A stretch of DNA of 64,000 nucleotides from Pseudomonas fildesensis (lineage in GTDB: Bacteria; Pseudomonadota; Gammaproteobacteria; Pseudomonadales; Pseudomonadaceae). The notes beneath the pieces were generated by a model. It had not been told where the DNA came from. It searched no databases and saw nothing but the letters and a program-made list of their open reading frames with translations. The stretch is taken from positions 80,777 to 144,776 of the forward strand of contig NZ_LFMW01000008.1 in NCBI RefSeq assembly GCF_001050345.1, in the 5' to 3' direction. Below, in pieces: positions 1 to 8,651 of the stretch (its first letter is position 1; each line of letters opens with the position of its first letter). A program made the translations under genes and the position numbers.

Positions 1-855
1 TTAGTCGTGCAGGGTTTCGGCTGCATACAGGGTGTTTTCCAGCAGGCAGGCTCGGGTCATCGGGCCGACGCCACCAGGCACTGGAGTGATCCAGCCGGCA
101 CGGGGCAGGGCGGTTTCGTACACCACGTCGCCGACAAGCTTGCCGTCTTCCTGACGGTTGATGCCCACATCGATCACGATGGCGCCTTCCTTGATCCACT
201 CGCCTTTGACCAGGCCGGGTTTGCCTGCAGCGACGACTACCAGATCGGCACGTCCGACGTGGCCGGCAAGGTCCTTGGTGAAGCGGTGGGTGACAGTGAC
301 GGTGCAGCCGGCCAGCAGCAATTCCATCGCCATCGGGCGGCCAACGATGTTGGAGGCGCCGACGACGACGGCGTCGAGGCCGTACAAGTCCACGCCGGTG
401 CTTTCCAGCAAGGTCATGATGCCTTTCGGCGTGCATGGGCGTAGCAGCGGGATACGCTGGGCCAGGCGGCCGACGTTATAAGGGTGGAAACCGTCGACGT
501 CCTTGTCCGGGCGGATGCGCTCCAGCAATTGGGAGGCGTCCAAGTGACCGGGCAAAGGCAGCTGGAGCAGGATGCCGTCGATGTTCGGGTCATCGTTGAG
601 GCCGTCAATCAGGTCCGTGAGGCCCTGTTGAGTGGTGTCGGAAGGCAAGTCGTAGGCCTTGGAGATAAAGCCGACCTCTTCACAGTCTTTACGCTTGTGC
701 GAGACATAAACCTGAGAGGCAGGATCGCTGCCGACCAGGATCACCGCGAGGCCCGGCGTGCGCAGACCTTGCTGGCTACGCTCGGTGACGCGTTTGGCGA
801 TCTGCTGGCGCAGGCTGGCGGCGATTGATTTGCCGTCGATAAGTTGTGCAGTCAT
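1..855 (-). CDS. folD: Bifunctional methylenetetrahydrofolate dehydrogenase / cyclohydrolase FolD
   Basis: A complete 284-residue protein of the usual FolD length. It interconverts 5,10-methylene-, 5,10-methenyl- and 10-formyl-tetrahydrofolate in cytosolic one-carbon metabolism. The N-terminal [11 protein letters not shown] stretch (about residues 50-60) carries the Tyr and Lys expected for the cyclohydrolase site. GASNIVGRP (about 167-175) is the NADP-binding loop, and [10 protein letters not shown] near the C terminus is the second family signature. The stop codon occupies the first three bases of the window. The gene is divergent from the tRNA cluster, and a single-gene unit is likely from the spacing. 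Confidence 0.96.
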   Translation of the reverse strand: MTAQLIDGKSIAASLRQQIAKRVTERSQQGLRTPGLAVILVGSDPASQVYVSHKRKDCEEVGFISKAYDLPSDTTQQGLTDLIDGLNDDPNIDGILLQLPLPGHLDASQLLERIRPDKDVDGFHPYNVGRLAQRIPLLRPCTPKGIMTLLESTGVDLYGLDAVVVGASNIVGRPMAMELLLAGCTVTVTHRFTKDLAGHVGRADLVVVAAGKPGLVKGEWIKEGAIVIDVGINRQEDGKLVGDVVYETALPRAGWITPVPGGVGPMTRACLLENTLYAAETLHD

Positions 856-987
856 TACGCGTGATTAACCATCGAGAGGGGGAAGAAAAGTGCGCGCATT
901 CTCGCACGCCATGGCGCGAGGGCAAAGGCGCTTGGTCTGCAAATTGTCCTAACTCCTTAAATAAAATGAATTTTTTTCAAAAAAGAT

Positions 988-1016
988 TTGACGGGTTTCC
1001 GGGGCATCTATACTAT
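988..1016 (+). promoter_or_regulatory. Sigma-70 promoter of the tRNA cluster
   Basis: TTGACG (988-993), a 17-base spacer and TACTAT (1011-1016) make a strong sigma-70 match. It lies about 110 bases before the first tRNA, in the folD-tRNA intergenic region, and points towards the tRNA genes. It is called from sequence only. Confidence 0.6.
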
Positions 1017-1129
1017 TCGTCGCACTTGTCGGGCACAGCCTAGCACTGGTTACGAAAGCCGCGCAGAATGCTGTTCTGCAAGGTTGGAAGCACTTAGTTT
1101 GTAATCCTCCAAGAGTACAGATTAATAAG

Positions 1130-1206
1130 GCGCCCGTAGCTCAGTTGGATAGAGCATCCGCCTTCTAAGCGGATGGTCGCAGGTTCGAGTCCTGCCGGGT
1201 GCGCCA
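1130..1206 (+). tRNA. tRNA-Arg (anticodon TCT)
   Basis: This is a 77-base cloverleaf. The acceptor stem GCGCCCG pairs with CGGGTGC, the anticodon loop is CTTCTAA (TCT, reading AGA), the T-loop is TTCGAGT, and the CCA end is encoded. It is the first gene of a four-tRNA cluster. Confidence 0.97.
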
Positions 1207-1236
1207 TTAGGCAGCTTTGGCACAAGTAGGCTATAT

Positions 1237-1313
1237 GGTGGGCGTAGCTCAGTTGGTAGAGCACGGGATTGTGACTCCCGTTGTCGAGGGTTCGATCCCC
1301 TTCGTCCACCCCA
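1237..1313 (+). tRNA. tRNA-His (anticodon GTG), first copy
   Basis: The cloverleaf carries the extra G at position -1 (1237) typical of tRNA-His, acceptor GTGGGCG against CGTCCAC, anticodon GTG in ATTGTGAC, and an encoded CCA. It is identical in sequence to the copy at 1530-1606. Confidence 0.97.
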
Positions 1314-1320
1314 TATTTTA

Positions 1321-1351
1321 AAAGGCGCCAGATTAATCATCTGGCGCCTTT
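1321..1351 (+). terminator. Hairpin after first tRNA-His
   Basis: A perfect 13-bp stem (1321-1333 with 1339-1351) has a five-base loop. It is followed by GC before T-rich sequence, so it may be a processing or weak termination hairpin rather than a full terminator. A related hairpin follows the second tRNA-His. Confidence 0.5.
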
Positions 1352-1369
1352 GCTTTAAGAGCTTCAAGC

Positions 1370-1454
1370 GCGGATGTGGTGGAATTGGTAGACACACTGG
1401 ATTTAGGTTCCAGCGCCGCAAGGTGTAAGAGTTCGAGTCTCTTCATCCGCACCA
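1370..1454 (+). tRNA. tRNA-Leu (anticodon TAG)
   Basis: An 85-base class II tRNA with a long variable arm. The acceptor GCGGATG pairs with CATCCGC, the anticodon loop is TTTAGGT (TAG, reading CUA), and CCA is encoded. It lies between the two identical tRNA-His genes. Confidence 0.97.
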
Positions 1455-1529
1455 ATTAAAGCTTTACCCGGCCTACAGGCGGGTGGGGCTCAACAAAGAA
1501 GTGGTTTGGTTTCTTTGTTAACGCAATAT

Positions 1530-1606
1530 GGTGGGCGTAGCTCAGTTGGTAGAGCACGGGATTGTGACTCCCGTTGTCGAGGGTTCGATCCCCTTCGTCC
1601 ACCCCA
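1530..1606 (+). tRNA. tRNA-His (anticodon GTG), second copy
   Basis: The same 77 bases as the first tRNA-His, including the G at -1, the GTG anticodon and the encoded CCA. It is the last gene of the cluster and is followed by a full intrinsic terminator. Confidence 0.97.
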
Positions 1607-1612
1607 TGTTCG

Positions 1613-1649
1613 AAAAGGCGCCAGATTTAACAGTCTGGCGCCTTTTTTT
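1613..1649 (+). terminator. Intrinsic terminator of the tRNA cluster
   Basis: AAAAGGCGCCAGA pairs with TCTGGCGCCTTTT and is followed by a run of T. It resembles the hairpin after the first tRNA-His but has a proper U-tract, so transcription of the cluster probably ends here. Confidence 0.8.
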
Positions 1650-2008
1650 GCTTTAGCGGTCCGAGATTCCGCGACTGCAGGTTCTGGGTCGCACTGGCAG
1701 GGCGCTTCGTCGTATTTATGTATCTCGATGATGCTGCGCTGCCTGCCGATCCTGTTTGCAGGGTTGGCCGTCAGGGAGATGATTGGCGGCTTCTTCTATA
1801 TATAGAAGGGTTGGCGCAGAGCCTTGGCGTGATTGGCTGTATTTGTCACCGGGGCGAGGTGCATCAGTGCCTTCGTACCGATAAATTGCCTGCTGTTTTT
1901 TTACCCGTTTCCAGTAGGGTGACTTCTTGAGTTTGACCCACTAGAATGCATGCCCTTGATTCTGGGGTCGGAAACGGCCGGCTAACGTCTGTGCAACGAG
2001 GAATATTC
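1650..2008. other. Intergenic region before tig, no gene seen
   Basis: About 360 bases between the tRNA terminator and trigger factor. Short open frames exist but none has a convincing ribosome binding site or recognisable product. It holds a perfect 16-bp palindrome, CTTCTATATATAGAAG (1793-1808), of unknown role. The tig promoter must lie in the 3' part, but I could not fix it with confidence. Confidence 0.5.
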
Positions 2009-3319
2009 ATGCAAGTTTCTGTTGAAAATACTACTGCTCTCGAGCGCCGCCTGAGCATCACCGTGCCGGCAGAGCGTATCGAAACTGCGGTCAACAAGCG
2101 TCTGCAGCAGACTGCACAAAAGGCCAAGATCGCTGGTTTCCGTCCAGGCAAAGTGCCGATGAGCGAAATCAAGCGCCGTTTTGGTGCTGATGCACGTCAG
2201 GAAGCGGTAGGTGATGTGATCCAGGCTTCCTTCTACGAAGCTGTTGTTGAGCAAAAGCTGAACCCGGCTGGCTCGCCTTCGATCGAGCCTAAGTCCCTGG
2301 AAGCTGGCAAGGACCTGGAATACGTCGCCGTATTCGAAGTGTTCCCAGAGTTCGAAGTTGCCGGTTTCGACGGTATCACCATCGAGCGCCTGAGCGCCGA
2401 TGTAGCTGATTCCGACCTGGACAACATGCTGGAAATCCTGCGCAAGCAGAACACTCGTTTTGAAGTGGCCGATCGCGCTGCCCAGAACGAAGACCAGTTG
2501 AACATCGATTTCGTTGGCAAGGTTGACGGCGAAGCATTCGCTGGCGGCTCCGCCAAGGGTACTCAGCTGGTGCTGGGTTCCAACCGCATGATCCCTGGTT
2601 TCGAAGACGGCCTGGTTGGCGCCAAAGCCGGCGAAGAGCGCGTTCTGAACCTGGAATTCCCTGCTGACTACCAGAACCTGGACCTGGCTGGCAAAGCCGC
2701 CGAGTTCACCGTGACCGTCAACAGTGTTTCCGAGCCTAAGCTGCCAGAGCTGAACGAAGAGTTCTTCACTCAGTTCGGCATCAAGGAAACCGGTATCGAA
2801 GGCTTCCGCACCGAAGTTCGCAAGAACATGGAGCGTGAGCTGCGTCAGGCCATCAAGTCCAAGGTCAAGAACCAGGTCATGGACGGTCTGCTGGCCTCCA
2901 ACCCGATCGAAGTGCCTAAGGCTCTGCTGTCCAACGAAGTGGATCGCCTGCGCGTACAAGCTGTTCAGCAGTTTGGTGGCAACATCAAGCCTGACCAGCT
3001 GCCGGCCGAGCTGTTCGAAGAGCAAGCCAAGCGCCGCGTCGTGCTGGGCCTGATCGTGGCTGAAGTGGTCAAGCAATTCGACCTCAAGCCTGACGAAGAC
3101 CGTGTTCGTGAAATGATCCAGGAAATGGCTTCGGCCTACCAGGAGCCTGAGCAGGTTGTGTCTTGGTACTACAAGAACGACCAGCAGCTGAACGAAGTAC
3201 GTTCGGTTGTGCTTGAAGAACAAGTTGTGGATACTGTTCTGCAGAAGGCTAAGGTGACCGATAAAGCGGTCTCTTACGAAGAAGCAGTCAAGCCGGCGGA
3301 AGCAGCACAAGCCGACTGA
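2009..3319 (+). CDS. tig: Trigger factor (ribosome-associated chaperone, peptidyl-prolyl isomerase)
   Basis: 436 residues, the usual length. Trigger factor binds ribosomal protein L23 at the exit tunnel and shields nascent chains. The start [14 protein letters not shown] is preceded by ACGAGGA about 7 bases upstream; the longer in-frame start at 1946 would add a tail not seen in the family. The ribosome-binding motif GFRPGKVP is at about residues 43-50, the FKBP-type domain in the middle ([13 protein letters not shown]), and the helical arms are C-terminal. It heads the order tig-clpP-clpX-lon, with clpP 91 bases downstream beyond a hairpin. Confidence 0.97.
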   Translation: MQVSVENTTALERRLSITVPAERIETAVNKRLQQTAQKAKIAGFRPGKVPMSEIKRRFGADARQEAVGDVIQASFYEAVVEQKLNPAGSPSIEPKSLEAGKDLEYVAVFEVFPEFEVAGFDGITIERLSADVADSDLDNMLEILRKQNTRFEVADRAAQNEDQLNIDFVGKVDGEAFAGGSAKGTQLVLGSNRMIPGFEDGLVGAKAGEERVLNLEFPADYQNLDLAGKAAEFTVTVNSVSEPKLPELNEEFFTQFGIKETGIEGFRTEVRKNMERELRQAIKSKVKNQVMDGLLASNPIEVPKALLSNEVDRLRVQAVQQFGGNIKPDQLPAELFEEQAKRRVVLGLIVAEVVKQFDLKPDEDRVREMIQEMASAYQEPEQVVSWYYKNDQQLNEVRSVVLEEQVVDTVLQKAKVTDKAVSYEEAVKPAEAAQAD

Positions 3320-3345
3320 TTGTCCAACTCGTTCGAAATACAACC

Positions 3346-3375
3346 ATAAGCCAGCCTCGCGCTGGCTTATGCGTT
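3346..3375 (+). terminator. Hairpin between tig and clpP
   Basis: ATAAGCCAGC (3346-3355) and GCTGGCTTAT (3361-3370) form a perfect 10-bp stem with a five-base loop, followed by GCGTTTT. This is a probable intrinsic terminator, perhaps leaky. Confidence 0.6.
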
Positions 3376-3410
3376 TTCAAGACATGACTATTTGGGAGTA
3401 ACTGCAGAGC

Positions 3411-4046
3411 ATGTTCCGTAATTCCTATATTCAGCAGAACTCTGATATCCAGGCCGCAGGCGGCCTGGTCCCGATGGTTGTCGAGCAGTCCGCTCGTGGC
3501 GAACGCGCCTACGACATCTACTCGCGCCTGCTCAAGGAGCGAGTGATCTTTCTGGTGGGCCCTGTAGAGGACTACATGGCCAACCTGATCTGTGCGCAAC
3601 TGCTGTTCCTTGAAGCGGAAAATCCGGACAAGGACATCCATCTCTACATCAACTCACCGGGCGGTTCGGTGACTGCGGGCATGTCGATCTACGACACCAT
3701 GCAGTTTATCAAGCCGAACGTATCGACCACCTGCATCGGCCAAGCCTGCAGCATGGGCGCTTTCCTGCTGACCGCAGGTGCCGAAGGCAAGCGTTACTGC
3801 CTGCCGAACTCGCGCGTGATGATTCACCAGCCACTGGGCGGTTTCCAGGGCCAGGCATCGGATATCGAAATCCATGCCAAGGAAATCCTCTTCATTCGCG
3901 AGCGTCTGAACACGCTGATGGCCAAGCATAGCGGGCATACTCTTGAAGAAATCGAGCGCGACACCAACCGCGATAACTTCATGAGTGCCGAGGCCGCGCG
4001 TGACTACGGCTTGATCGACGCAGTGATCGAAAAGCGCCCCGCTTAA
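3411..4046 (+). CDS. clpP: ATP-dependent Clp protease proteolytic subunit ClpP
   Basis: 211 residues. ClpP forms the tetradecameric serine protease chamber that works with ClpX (next gene) or ClpA. The catalytic triad is visible: Ser114 in GQACSMGAF, His139 in VMIHQP and Asp188 in TNRDNF. The start has GGGAGTA about 10 bases upstream. The N-terminal stretch up to about residue 15 looks like the usual autoprocessed propeptide. clpX follows 112 bases downstream. Confidence 0.97.
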   Translation: MFRNSYIQQNSDIQAAGGLVPMVVEQSARGERAYDIYSRLLKERVIFLVGPVEDYMANLICAQLLFLEAENPDKDIHLYINSPGGSVTAGMSIYDTMQFIKPNVSTTCIGQACSMGAFLLTAGAEGKRYCLPNSRVMIHQPLGGFQGQASDIEIHAKEILFIRERLNTLMAKHSGHTLEEIERDTNRDNFMSAEAARDYGLIDAVIEKRPA

Positions 4047-4090
4047 TATAAGCCGCTCAAAATAGGGCTGGTCGGCGTGTCTGACCATCG

Positions 4091-4110
4091 GCGGGCTTGA
4101 AAAAGCCCGC
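4091..4110 (+). terminator. Hairpin in the clpP-clpX gap
   Basis: GCGGGCTT / AAGCCCGC with a GAAA-type loop, lacking a T tract. It is more likely an RNA-processing or stabilising stem than a terminator, as clpP and clpX are usually co-transcribed. Confidence 0.4.
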
Positions 4111-4158
4111 ATAAGCCTTCATCTTGTGTTGCAAGCCTATCGGATTTGGATCGAACGA

Positions 4159-5442
4159 ATGACTGACACCCGCAACGGCGAGGACAACGGCAAGCTGCTC
4201 TATTGCTCCTTCTGTGGCAAAAGCCAGCATGAAGTACGCAAATTGATTGCCGGCCCCTCGGTCTTTATCTGCGACGAGTGCGTCGACCTGTGCAATGACA
4301 TCATCCGTGAGGAGGTGCAGGAAGCCCAGGCCGAAAGCAGCGCGCATAAATTGCCTTCGCCTAAAGAAATCAGCGGCATCCTTGATCAGTATGTGATTGG
4401 TCAAGAGCGTGCAAAGAAGGTTCTGGCCGTAGCGGTATACAACCACTACAAGCGCTTGAACCAGCGTGACAAGAAAGGCGACGAAGTCGAGCTCGGCAAG
4501 AGCAACATCTTGCTGATCGGTCCTACGGGCTCGGGTAAAACCCTGCTTGCAGAAACACTCGCTCGCCTGCTGAACGTTCCGTTCACCATCGCCGACGCGA
4601 CCACCCTCACCGAGGCTGGCTACGTGGGTGAAGACGTCGAGAACATCATTCAGAAACTGCTGCAGAAGTGCGACTACGACGTAGAAAAAGCCCAGATGGG
4701 TATTGTCTACATCGACGAAATCGACAAGATTTCGCGCAAGTCGGATAACCCGTCGATCACCCGGGACGTTTCCGGTGAAGGCGTGCAGCAAGCCCTGTTG
4801 AAACTGATCGAAGGCACGGTTGCTTCCGTACCGCCACAAGGCGGCCGCAAGCACCCGCAGCAGGAATTCCTTCAGGTTGATACGCGTAACATCCTGTTCA
4901 TCTGTGGTGGTGCGTTCTCGGGTCTGGAAAAGGTTATTCAGCAACGTTCCACCCGTGGTGGCATTGGTTTCAGTGCAGAAGTGCGCAGCAAGGAAGAAGG
5001 CAAGAAGGTGGGCGAGTCCCTGCGTGAAGTCGAGCCTGACGATCTGGTCAAGTTCGGTCTGATCCCGGAATTCGTTGGCCGCCTGCCGGTCCTGGCCACG
5101 TTGGACGAGCTGGATGAGGCTGCTTTGATTCAGATCCTCACCGAGCCGAAAAACGCCCTGACCAAGCAATACGCCAAGTTGTTCGAGATGGAAGGTGTAG
5201 ACCTCGAGTTCCGTACCGATGCGCTCAAGTCGGTGGCCAAGCGGGCACTGGAGCGCAAGACCGGTGCACGTGGTTTGCGCTCGATCCTCGAAGGTGTGTT
5301 GCTCGACACCATGTACGAAATCCCCTCGCAGTCCGAGGTGAGTAAAGTGGTGATCGACGAAAGCGTTATAGAAGGCAAGTCCAAGCCACTGTATATCTAC
5401 GAAAACAGTGAACCGGCTGCCAAGGCTGCGCCAGACGCGTAA
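4159..5442 (+). CDS. clpX: ATP-dependent Clp protease ATP-binding subunit ClpX
   Basis: 427 residues. ClpX is the AAA+ unfoldase that recognises tagged substrates and feeds ClpP. The N-terminal zinc-binding domain shows YCSFCGKS and [10 protein letters not shown] (four cysteines). Walker A is GPTGSGKT, Walker B is [10 protein letters not shown], and the pore-loop motif GYVGEDVE follows Walker A. I chose MTDTRNGED at 4159 because this is the conserved N terminus; an in-frame start 33 bases earlier has no support. An intrinsic terminator follows the stop codon. Confidence 0.97.
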   Translation: MTDTRNGEDNGKLLYCSFCGKSQHEVRKLIAGPSVFICDECVDLCNDIIREEVQEAQAESSAHKLPSPKEISGILDQYVIGQERAKKVLAVAVYNHYKRLNQRDKKGDEVELGKSNILLIGPTGSGKTLLAETLARLLNVPFTIADATTLTEAGYVGEDVENIIQKLLQKCDYDVEKAQMGIVYIDEIDKISRKSDNPSITRDVSGEGVQQALLKLIEGTVASVPPQGGRKHPQQEFLQVDTRNILFICGGAFSGLEKVIQQRSTRGGIGFSAEVRSKEEGKKVGESLREVEPDDLVKFGLIPEFVGRLPVLATLDELDEAALIQILTEPKNALTKQYAKLFEMEGVDLEFRTDALKSVAKRALERKTGARGLRSILEGVLLDTMYEIPSQSEVSKVVIDESVIEGKSKPLYIYENSEPAAKAAPDA

Positions 5443-5462
5443 GCGTTTCGCAGTTTCGGTAA

Positions 5463-5496
5463 AAACAAGGGGCCTCTAGGGGCCCCTTTGTTTTTT
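5463..5496 (+). terminator. Intrinsic terminator after clpX
   Basis: AACAAGGGGCC pairs with GGCCCCTTTGTT with one bulge, followed by a T run. It separates clpX from the independently promoted lon gene. Confidence 0.8.
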
Positions 5497-5532
5497 AGAG
5501 GATTTTTACTGCGTTTAACTGCTGGCAATAAG

Positions 5533-5561
5533 CTTGTTTTTTTTGCATGCAGCCCCCATCT
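5533..5561 (+). promoter_or_regulatory. Candidate sigma-32 (RpoH) heat-shock promoter of lon
   Basis: The -10 element CCCCATCT (5554-5561) is an exact match to the RpoH consensus CCCCATNT. CTTGTTT (5533-5539) lies 14 bases upstream as a partial match to CTTGAAA. It sits about 40 bases before the lon start, in the position known for heat-inducible lon genes. Confidence 0.65.
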
Positions 5562-5602
5562 TGGTTTCAAGCTTATTTTTCAACTGTCATAGAGGCGAAA
5601 TC

Positions 5603-7999
5603 ATGAAGACAACCATCGAATTGCCTCTCCTGCCGTTGCGTGATGTCGTCGTCTATCCGCACATGGTTATCCCGCTGTTCGTGGGGCGCGAGAAGTCTAT
5701 CGAAGCCCTAGAGGCCGCGATGACGGGCGACAAGCAGATCCTGCTGTTGGCCCAAAAGAATCCTGCTGATGATGATCCAGGCGAAGACGCCCTGTACCGT
5801 GTCGGTACCGTTGCTACCGTCCTGCAACTGCTCAAACTCCCCGATGGCACCGTCAAGGTACTGGTGGAAGGCGAGCAGCGCGGTGCGGTCGAGCGCTTCA
5901 TGGAGGTGGACGGCCATCTACGCGCCGAAGTCGCGCTGATCGACGAAGTCGAAGCCCCTGAGCGTGAATCCGAAGTGTTTGTGCGCAGCCTGCTCTCCCA
6001 GTTCGAGCAGTATGTGCAGTTGGGCAAGAAAGTCCCGGCTGAAGTCCTGTCGTCTCTCAACAGCATCGATGAGCCAAGCCGCCTGGTCGACACCATGGCC
6101 GCGCACATGGCGTTGAAAATCGAGCAGAAGCAAGACATCCTCGAAATTATCGACCTGTCGGCCCGTGTCGAACACGTGCTGGCGCTGCTGGATGCCGAAA
6201 TCGACCTGCTGCAGGTTGAAAAACGCATCCGCGGTCGTGTGAAGAAACAAATGGAACGCAGCCAGCGCGAGTACTACCTGAATGAGCAGATGAAGGCCAT
6301 TCAGAAAGAGCTCGGCGACAGCGAGGACGGCCACAACGAAATCGAGGAGCTGAAAAAGCGCATCGATGCCGCTGGCCTGCCTAAAGACGCCCTGACCAAA
6401 GCCAATGCGGAGCTGAACAAACTCAAGCAAATGTCGCCAATGTCGGCCGAAGCCACCGTGGTTCGTTCCTACATCGACTGGCTGGTGCAAGTGCCGTGGA
6501 AGGCCCAGACCAAAGTGCGCCTGGACCTGGCCCGTGCCGAAGATATTCTCGATGCCGACCACTATGGCCTCGAAGAAGTCAAAGAACGCATCCTCGAATA
6601 CCTCGCTGTGCAAAAGCGTGTGAAGAAGATTCGTGGCCCGGTGTTGTGCCTGGTGGGTCCGCCTGGCGTGGGTAAAACGTCGCTGGCCGAGTCGATTGCT
6701 AATGCGACCAACCGTAAATTCGTGCGAATGGCCCTCGGTGGCGTGCGCGATGAAGCGGAAATTCGTGGTCATCGCCGTACTTACATCGGTTCGATGCCTG
6801 GAAGATTGATTCAAAAGATGACGAAAGTCGGTGTGCGCAACCCGCTGTTCCTGCTCGATGAAATCGACAAAATGGGCAGCGATATGCGTGGCGATCCGGC
6901 ATCGGCATTGCTCGAAGTACTCGACCCCGAGCAAAACCACAATTTCAACGACCATTACCTGGAAGTCGACTACGACCTGTCCGATGTAATGTTCCTGTGC
7001 ACCTCCAACTCCATGAATATTCCACCAGCCTTGCTGGACCGGATGGAGGTGATTCGTCTGCCGGGTTACACCGAAGACGAGAAGATCAACATCGCCGTCA
7101 AATACCTCGCGCCCAAGCAAATTTCGGCCAATGGCTTGAAGAAGGGCGAGATCGAATTCGACGTCGGGGCGATCCGCGACATCGTTCGTTACTATACCCG
7201 CGAGGCCGGTGTACGCGGCCTTGAGCGCCAGATCGCGAAGATTTGCCGCAAGGCGGTCAAGGAACATGCGCTGGAAAAACGCTTCTCGGTGAAGGCCACG
7301 GCTGACACCCTTGAGCACTACCTGGGCGTGCGTAAATTCAGCTATGGCCTGGCCGAGCAGCAGGACCAGGTAGGGCAGGTGACTGGTTTGGCGTGGACTC
7401 AAGTGGGCGGCGAATTGCTGACCATCGAAGCCGCGGTCATCCCAGGCAAAGGGCAGTTGATCAAGACCGGTTCCCTGGGTGATGTGATGGTCGAATCCAT
7501 CACCGCCGCGCAGACCGTAGTGCGTAGCCGCGCGAAGAGCCTGGGGATTCCCCTGGACTTCCACGAGAAGCACGACACCCACATCCACATGCCGGAAGGT
7601 GCGACGCCGAAAGACGGCCCTAGCGCTGGCGTAGGCATGTGCACGGCCCTGGTTTCGGCATTGACCGGCATTCCGGTGCGTGCCGACGTCGCCATGACCG
7701 GGGAAATCACCCTGCGTGGCCAGGTATTGGCCATCGGTGGCCTGAAAGAGAAATTGCTTGCCGCACACCGGGGTGGTATCAAGACCGTGATCATTCCTGA
7801 AGAGAATGTTCGCGACTTGAAGGAAATTCCGGACAACATCAAGCAGGATCTTCAGATTAAACCGGTTAAATGGATTGACGAGGTCCTGCAAATTGCGCTG
7901 CAATACGCGCCGGAGCCCTTGCCGGATGTGGCTCCGGAGATAGTTGCAAAGGACGAAAAACGTGAGTCTGATTCCAAGGAAAGAATTAGCACGCATTAA
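5603..7999 (+). CDS. lon: ATP-dependent protease Lon (La)
   Basis: 798 residues. Lon is a cytosolic AAA+ serine protease that degrades misfolded and regulatory proteins. Order of domains: N-terminal substrate-binding LON domain (LPLLPLRDVVVYPHM), helical linker, AAA+ module (Walker A GPPGVGKTSL; Walker B LFLLDEIDKM) and the C-terminal protease with catalytic Ser in PKDGPSAG and Lys in GGLKEKLLAAHRGG. The start at 5603 has AGAGGCGA upstream; the longer in-frame start is not supported. It is preceded by an RpoH-like promoter and followed by hupB. Confidence 0.97.
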   Translation: MKTTIELPLLPLRDVVVYPHMVIPLFVGREKSIEALEAAMTGDKQILLLAQKNPADDDPGEDALYRVGTVATVLQLLKLPDGTVKVLVEGEQRGAVERFMEVDGHLRAEVALIDEVEAPERESEVFVRSLLSQFEQYVQLGKKVPAEVLSSLNSIDEPSRLVDTMAAHMALKIEQKQDILEIIDLSARVEHVLALLDAEIDLLQVEKRIRGRVKKQMERSQREYYLNEQMKAIQKELGDSEDGHNEIEELKKRIDAAGLPKDALTKANAELNKLKQMSPMSAEATVVRSYIDWLVQVPWKAQTKVRLDLARAEDILDADHYGLEEVKERILEYLAVQKRVKKIRGPVLCLVGPPGVGKTSLAESIANATNRKFVRMALGGVRDEAEIRGHRRTYIGSMPGRLIQKMTKVGVRNPLFLLDEIDKMGSDMRGDPASALLEVLDPEQNHNFNDHYLEVDYDLSDVMFLCTSNSMNIPPALLDRMEVIRLPGYTEDEKINIAVKYLAPKQISANGLKKGEIEFDVGAIRDIVRYYTREAGVRGLERQIAKICRKAVKEHALEKRFSVKATADTLEHYLGVRKFSYGLAEQQDQVGQVTGLAWTQVGGELLTIEAAVIPGKGQLIKTGSLGDVMVESITAAQTVVRSRAKSLGIPLDFHEKHDTHIHMPEGATPKDGPSAGVGMCTALVSALTGIPVRADVAMTGEITLRGQVLAIGGLKEKLLAAHRGGIKTVIIPEENVRDLKEIPDNIKQDLQIKPVKWIDEVLQIALQYAPEPLPDVAPEIVAKDEKRESDSKERISTH

Positions 8000-8023
8000 T
8001 GCGTTAAAGCCTGGGGGCTTCCT

Positions 8024-8053
8024 TGACAGCTTTTTAGAGCCCTTGTTATAAAG
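8024..8053 (+). promoter_or_regulatory. Sigma-70 promoter of hupB
   Basis: A perfect -35 TTGACA (8024-8029) is followed by TTATAA (8047-8052) at a 17-base spacing. It lies in the lon-hupB gap about 95 bases before the hupB start, as expected for an abundant nucleoid protein. Confidence 0.75.
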
Positions 8054-8147
8054 CGGCTCTTAAGTGTCTGTAGGCCATTCAGCACTGATTTTTGCTTTTA
8101 CCAAAAAACTTAGAATTATACTCAATAGATATATAAGGGGACTTAGA

Positions 8148-8420
8148 GTGAACAAGTCGGAACTGATTGATGCTATCGCCGCATCCGCTGATATCCCGAA
8201 AGCTGCTGCTGGCCGTGCGCTGGACGCAGTAATCGAATCCGTCACTGGCGCTCTGAAGGCCGGCGACTCCGTGGTACTGGTAGGCTTCGGTACTTTCTCT
8301 GTGACTGACCGCCCAGCTCGTACTGGCCGTAACCCACAGACTGGCAAAGCACTGCAAATCGCTGCTGCCAAGAAACCAGGTTTCAAAGCCGGTAAAGCCC
8401 TGAAAGAAGCTGTTAACTAA
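8148..8420 (+). CDS. hupB: DNA-binding protein HU-beta
   Basis: 90 residues, the standard HU length. HU-family proteins bend and compact DNA as dimers. The DNA-binding arm is visible as [21 protein letters not shown] (about residues 46-66). The start is GTG at 8148 with TAAGGGGA 7 bases upstream; extending upstream to 8064 would add a tail foreign to the family. It follows lon in the conserved order and has its own strong promoter. Confidence 0.96.
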   Translation: MNKSELIDAIAASADIPKAAAGRALDAVIESVTGALKAGDSVVLVGFGTFSVTDRPARTGRNPQTGKALQIAAAKKPGFKAGKALKEAVN

Positions 8421-8473
8421 GCCTCGATCAAGCCTTGACCTACCCGGGTCGAACGCAGGTTCGACCTGGCAGC

Positions 8474-8549
8474 GGAGCGGCAGCTGACCCAAGTATCCAT
8501 CGGGTCGCCACGCCGGGGGTGTGGGTTCAAACCCCCGTCCGCTCCGCCA
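8474..8549 (+). pseudogene. Decayed tRNA-Asp-like sequence
   Basis: Both ends look like Pseudomonas tRNA-Asp: acceptor GGAGCGG (8474-8480) pairs with CCGCTCC, followed by G-CCA (8546-8549), and CACGCCGGGGGT matches the 3' anticodon arm and variable loop. The total of 76 bases is one short of normal. The 5' half has lost the D-arm and the 5' anticodon stem, no GTC-type anticodon loop can fold, and the T-stem is disturbed (GTGGG against CCCCG). It may be a tRNA remnant or a mimic. A terminator follows directly, as after a real tRNA. Confidence 0.55.
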
Positions 8550-8556
8550 GTTACGA

Positions 8557-8583
8557 GAAGGCGCATCCTCGGATGCGCCTTTC
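8557..8583 (+). terminator. Terminator-like hairpin after the tRNA-Asp remnant
   Basis: AAGGCGCATC and GATGCGCCTT form a perfect 10-bp stem with a CTCG loop, then TTCTTCT. It could end hupB transcription or be a leftover of the former tRNA unit. Confidence 0.65.
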
Positions 8584-8651
8584 TTCTATCCGGACTCTAC
8601 CCACGCTCCACGGTTGCCAATTTTTGAAGTTCAACCGTTTCTGGGGGACGC

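Noticed and set aside
1650..2008. Small RNA gene upstream of tig
   Set aside because: There is no promoter-plus-terminator pair in either direction, only an isolated palindrome.
1982..3343. Long open frame of 453 codons on the strand opposite to tig
   Set aside because: It is the mirror of a well-supported gene, caused by codon bias in GC-rich coding DNA. Similar mirror frames lie opposite lon (5918-7996), ppiD (8820-10433), fadH (21168-23201) and deaD (48707-50152); none has a recognisable product.
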